Source: Bifidobacteriaceae bacterium
GTDB taxonomy: Bacteria; Actinomycetota; Actinomycetes; Actinomycetales; WQXJ01
Length of the DNA stretch: 35,645 bases
Reading direction: 5' to 3'
Assembly: GCA_031270825.1 (NCBI GenBank)
Contig: JAISXH010000039.1
Location: forward strand, 1 to 35,645
The position numbers and the translations under genes were made by a program. Shown here in pieces: positions 35,514 to 35,645 of the stretch (position 1 is the stretch's first letter; every line of letters begins with the position of its first letter). The notes beneath the pieces were generated by a model. That model was not told the DNA's origin. It saw only the letters and a program-made list of their open reading frames with translations, and searched no databases.

Positions 35514-35645
35514 ATGAGGAAGTTGTCGTTCGGGGTCGGGTTGGTTTTGGCGGTGTGCGTGGTTGTGGCCGGTTGCCGGTCCGGCGGCGGCGGTGGCGAG
35601 GTCGAGTCGGTGGCCCGGTTCGACTATGAGACGACGAAGATTTGG
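35514..35645 (+). CDS. Lipoprotein, N-terminal fragment cut by the window edge
   Basis: An open frame from ATG 35514 runs to the window end (44 codons). It encodes a lipoprotein signal: MRKLS, a hydrophobic core (FGVGLVLAVCVV) and lipobox VAGC with the lipidated Cys at 21. A Gly-rich linker (RSGGGGG) follows, then the start of a mature domain (ESVARFDYETTKIW). There is no clear Shine-Dalgarno. The function cannot be judged. Confidence 0.75.
   Translation, partial: MRKLSFGVGLVLAVCVVVAGCRSGGGGGEVESVARFDYETTKIW

Overview
This is a gene-dense, high-GC (roughly two-thirds G+C) stretch that reads as a chromosome segment of an Actinomycetota bacterium. The support is the gene content (a PimB'-type mannosyltransferase, a DtxR/MntR-family regulator, a DtxR-type iron box, a very long Pro/Ala-rich DnaX, an ask-asd operon with a likely internal beta-subunit start, and prpD/prpB/prpC), the frequent GTG/TTG starts, and several genes that seem to be transcribed without a leader. 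No species can be named from the sequence. No phage, insertion sequence, CRISPR array or tRNA gene was recognised.

Layout. 1-638: the N-terminal part of a secreted protein (minus) cut by the left edge. 1166-1843: a manganese-type DtxR/MntR regulator (minus). 2131-4582: phosphoglucomutase and an overlapping YdcF/DUF218 membrane protein. 4859-9006: sbcD-sbcC (minus), a DNA-end processing nuclease. 9222-10699: a CDP-alcohol phosphatidyltransferase overlapped by a VTT/DedA-like membrane protein whose centre is a degenerate Pro/Ala repeat. 11100-13772: a large secreted protein with three tandem Ig-like repeats and a clear terminator. 14026-14511: rraA (minus). 14636-17418: small SRP RNA followed by dnaX. 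17665-22005: a five-gene minus-strand operon headed by an iron box. It encodes a lipoprotein, a FecCD permease and an ATPase, then two uncharacterised proteins that look like catalytically dead class I amidotransferase folds. 22315-23622: recR and a macrodomain protein. 23623-24680: about 1 kb of intergenic repeats. 24681-27166: ask and asd. 27523-28827: the PimB'-like mannosyltransferase. 28824-31228: prpD-prpB (minus), divergent from prpC (31861-33009), together giving the methylcitrate route for propionate. 33164-35645: a small membrane protein, a VapBC toxin-antitoxin pair, a tryptophan-rich DUF6882-like protein, a secreted beta-gamma-crystallin-like protein and the start of a lipoprotein cut by the right edge.

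Three themes link the window. First, several housekeeping proteins (aspartate kinase, the mannosyltransferase, the VTT protein, DnaX) carry low-complexity Pro/Ala inserts between domains. In aspartate kinase the insert is an 18-bp tandem repeat, and another 18-bp array lies in the intergenic DNA after asd. Second, a repeat family with a conserved small stem-loop occurs in at least three intergenic copies. Third, at least seven genes have a TANNNT hexamer ending 6-8 nt before the start codon, as expected for leaderless transcripts. The strongest lead for new biology is the iron-box operon with its two unknown GATase-like proteins.
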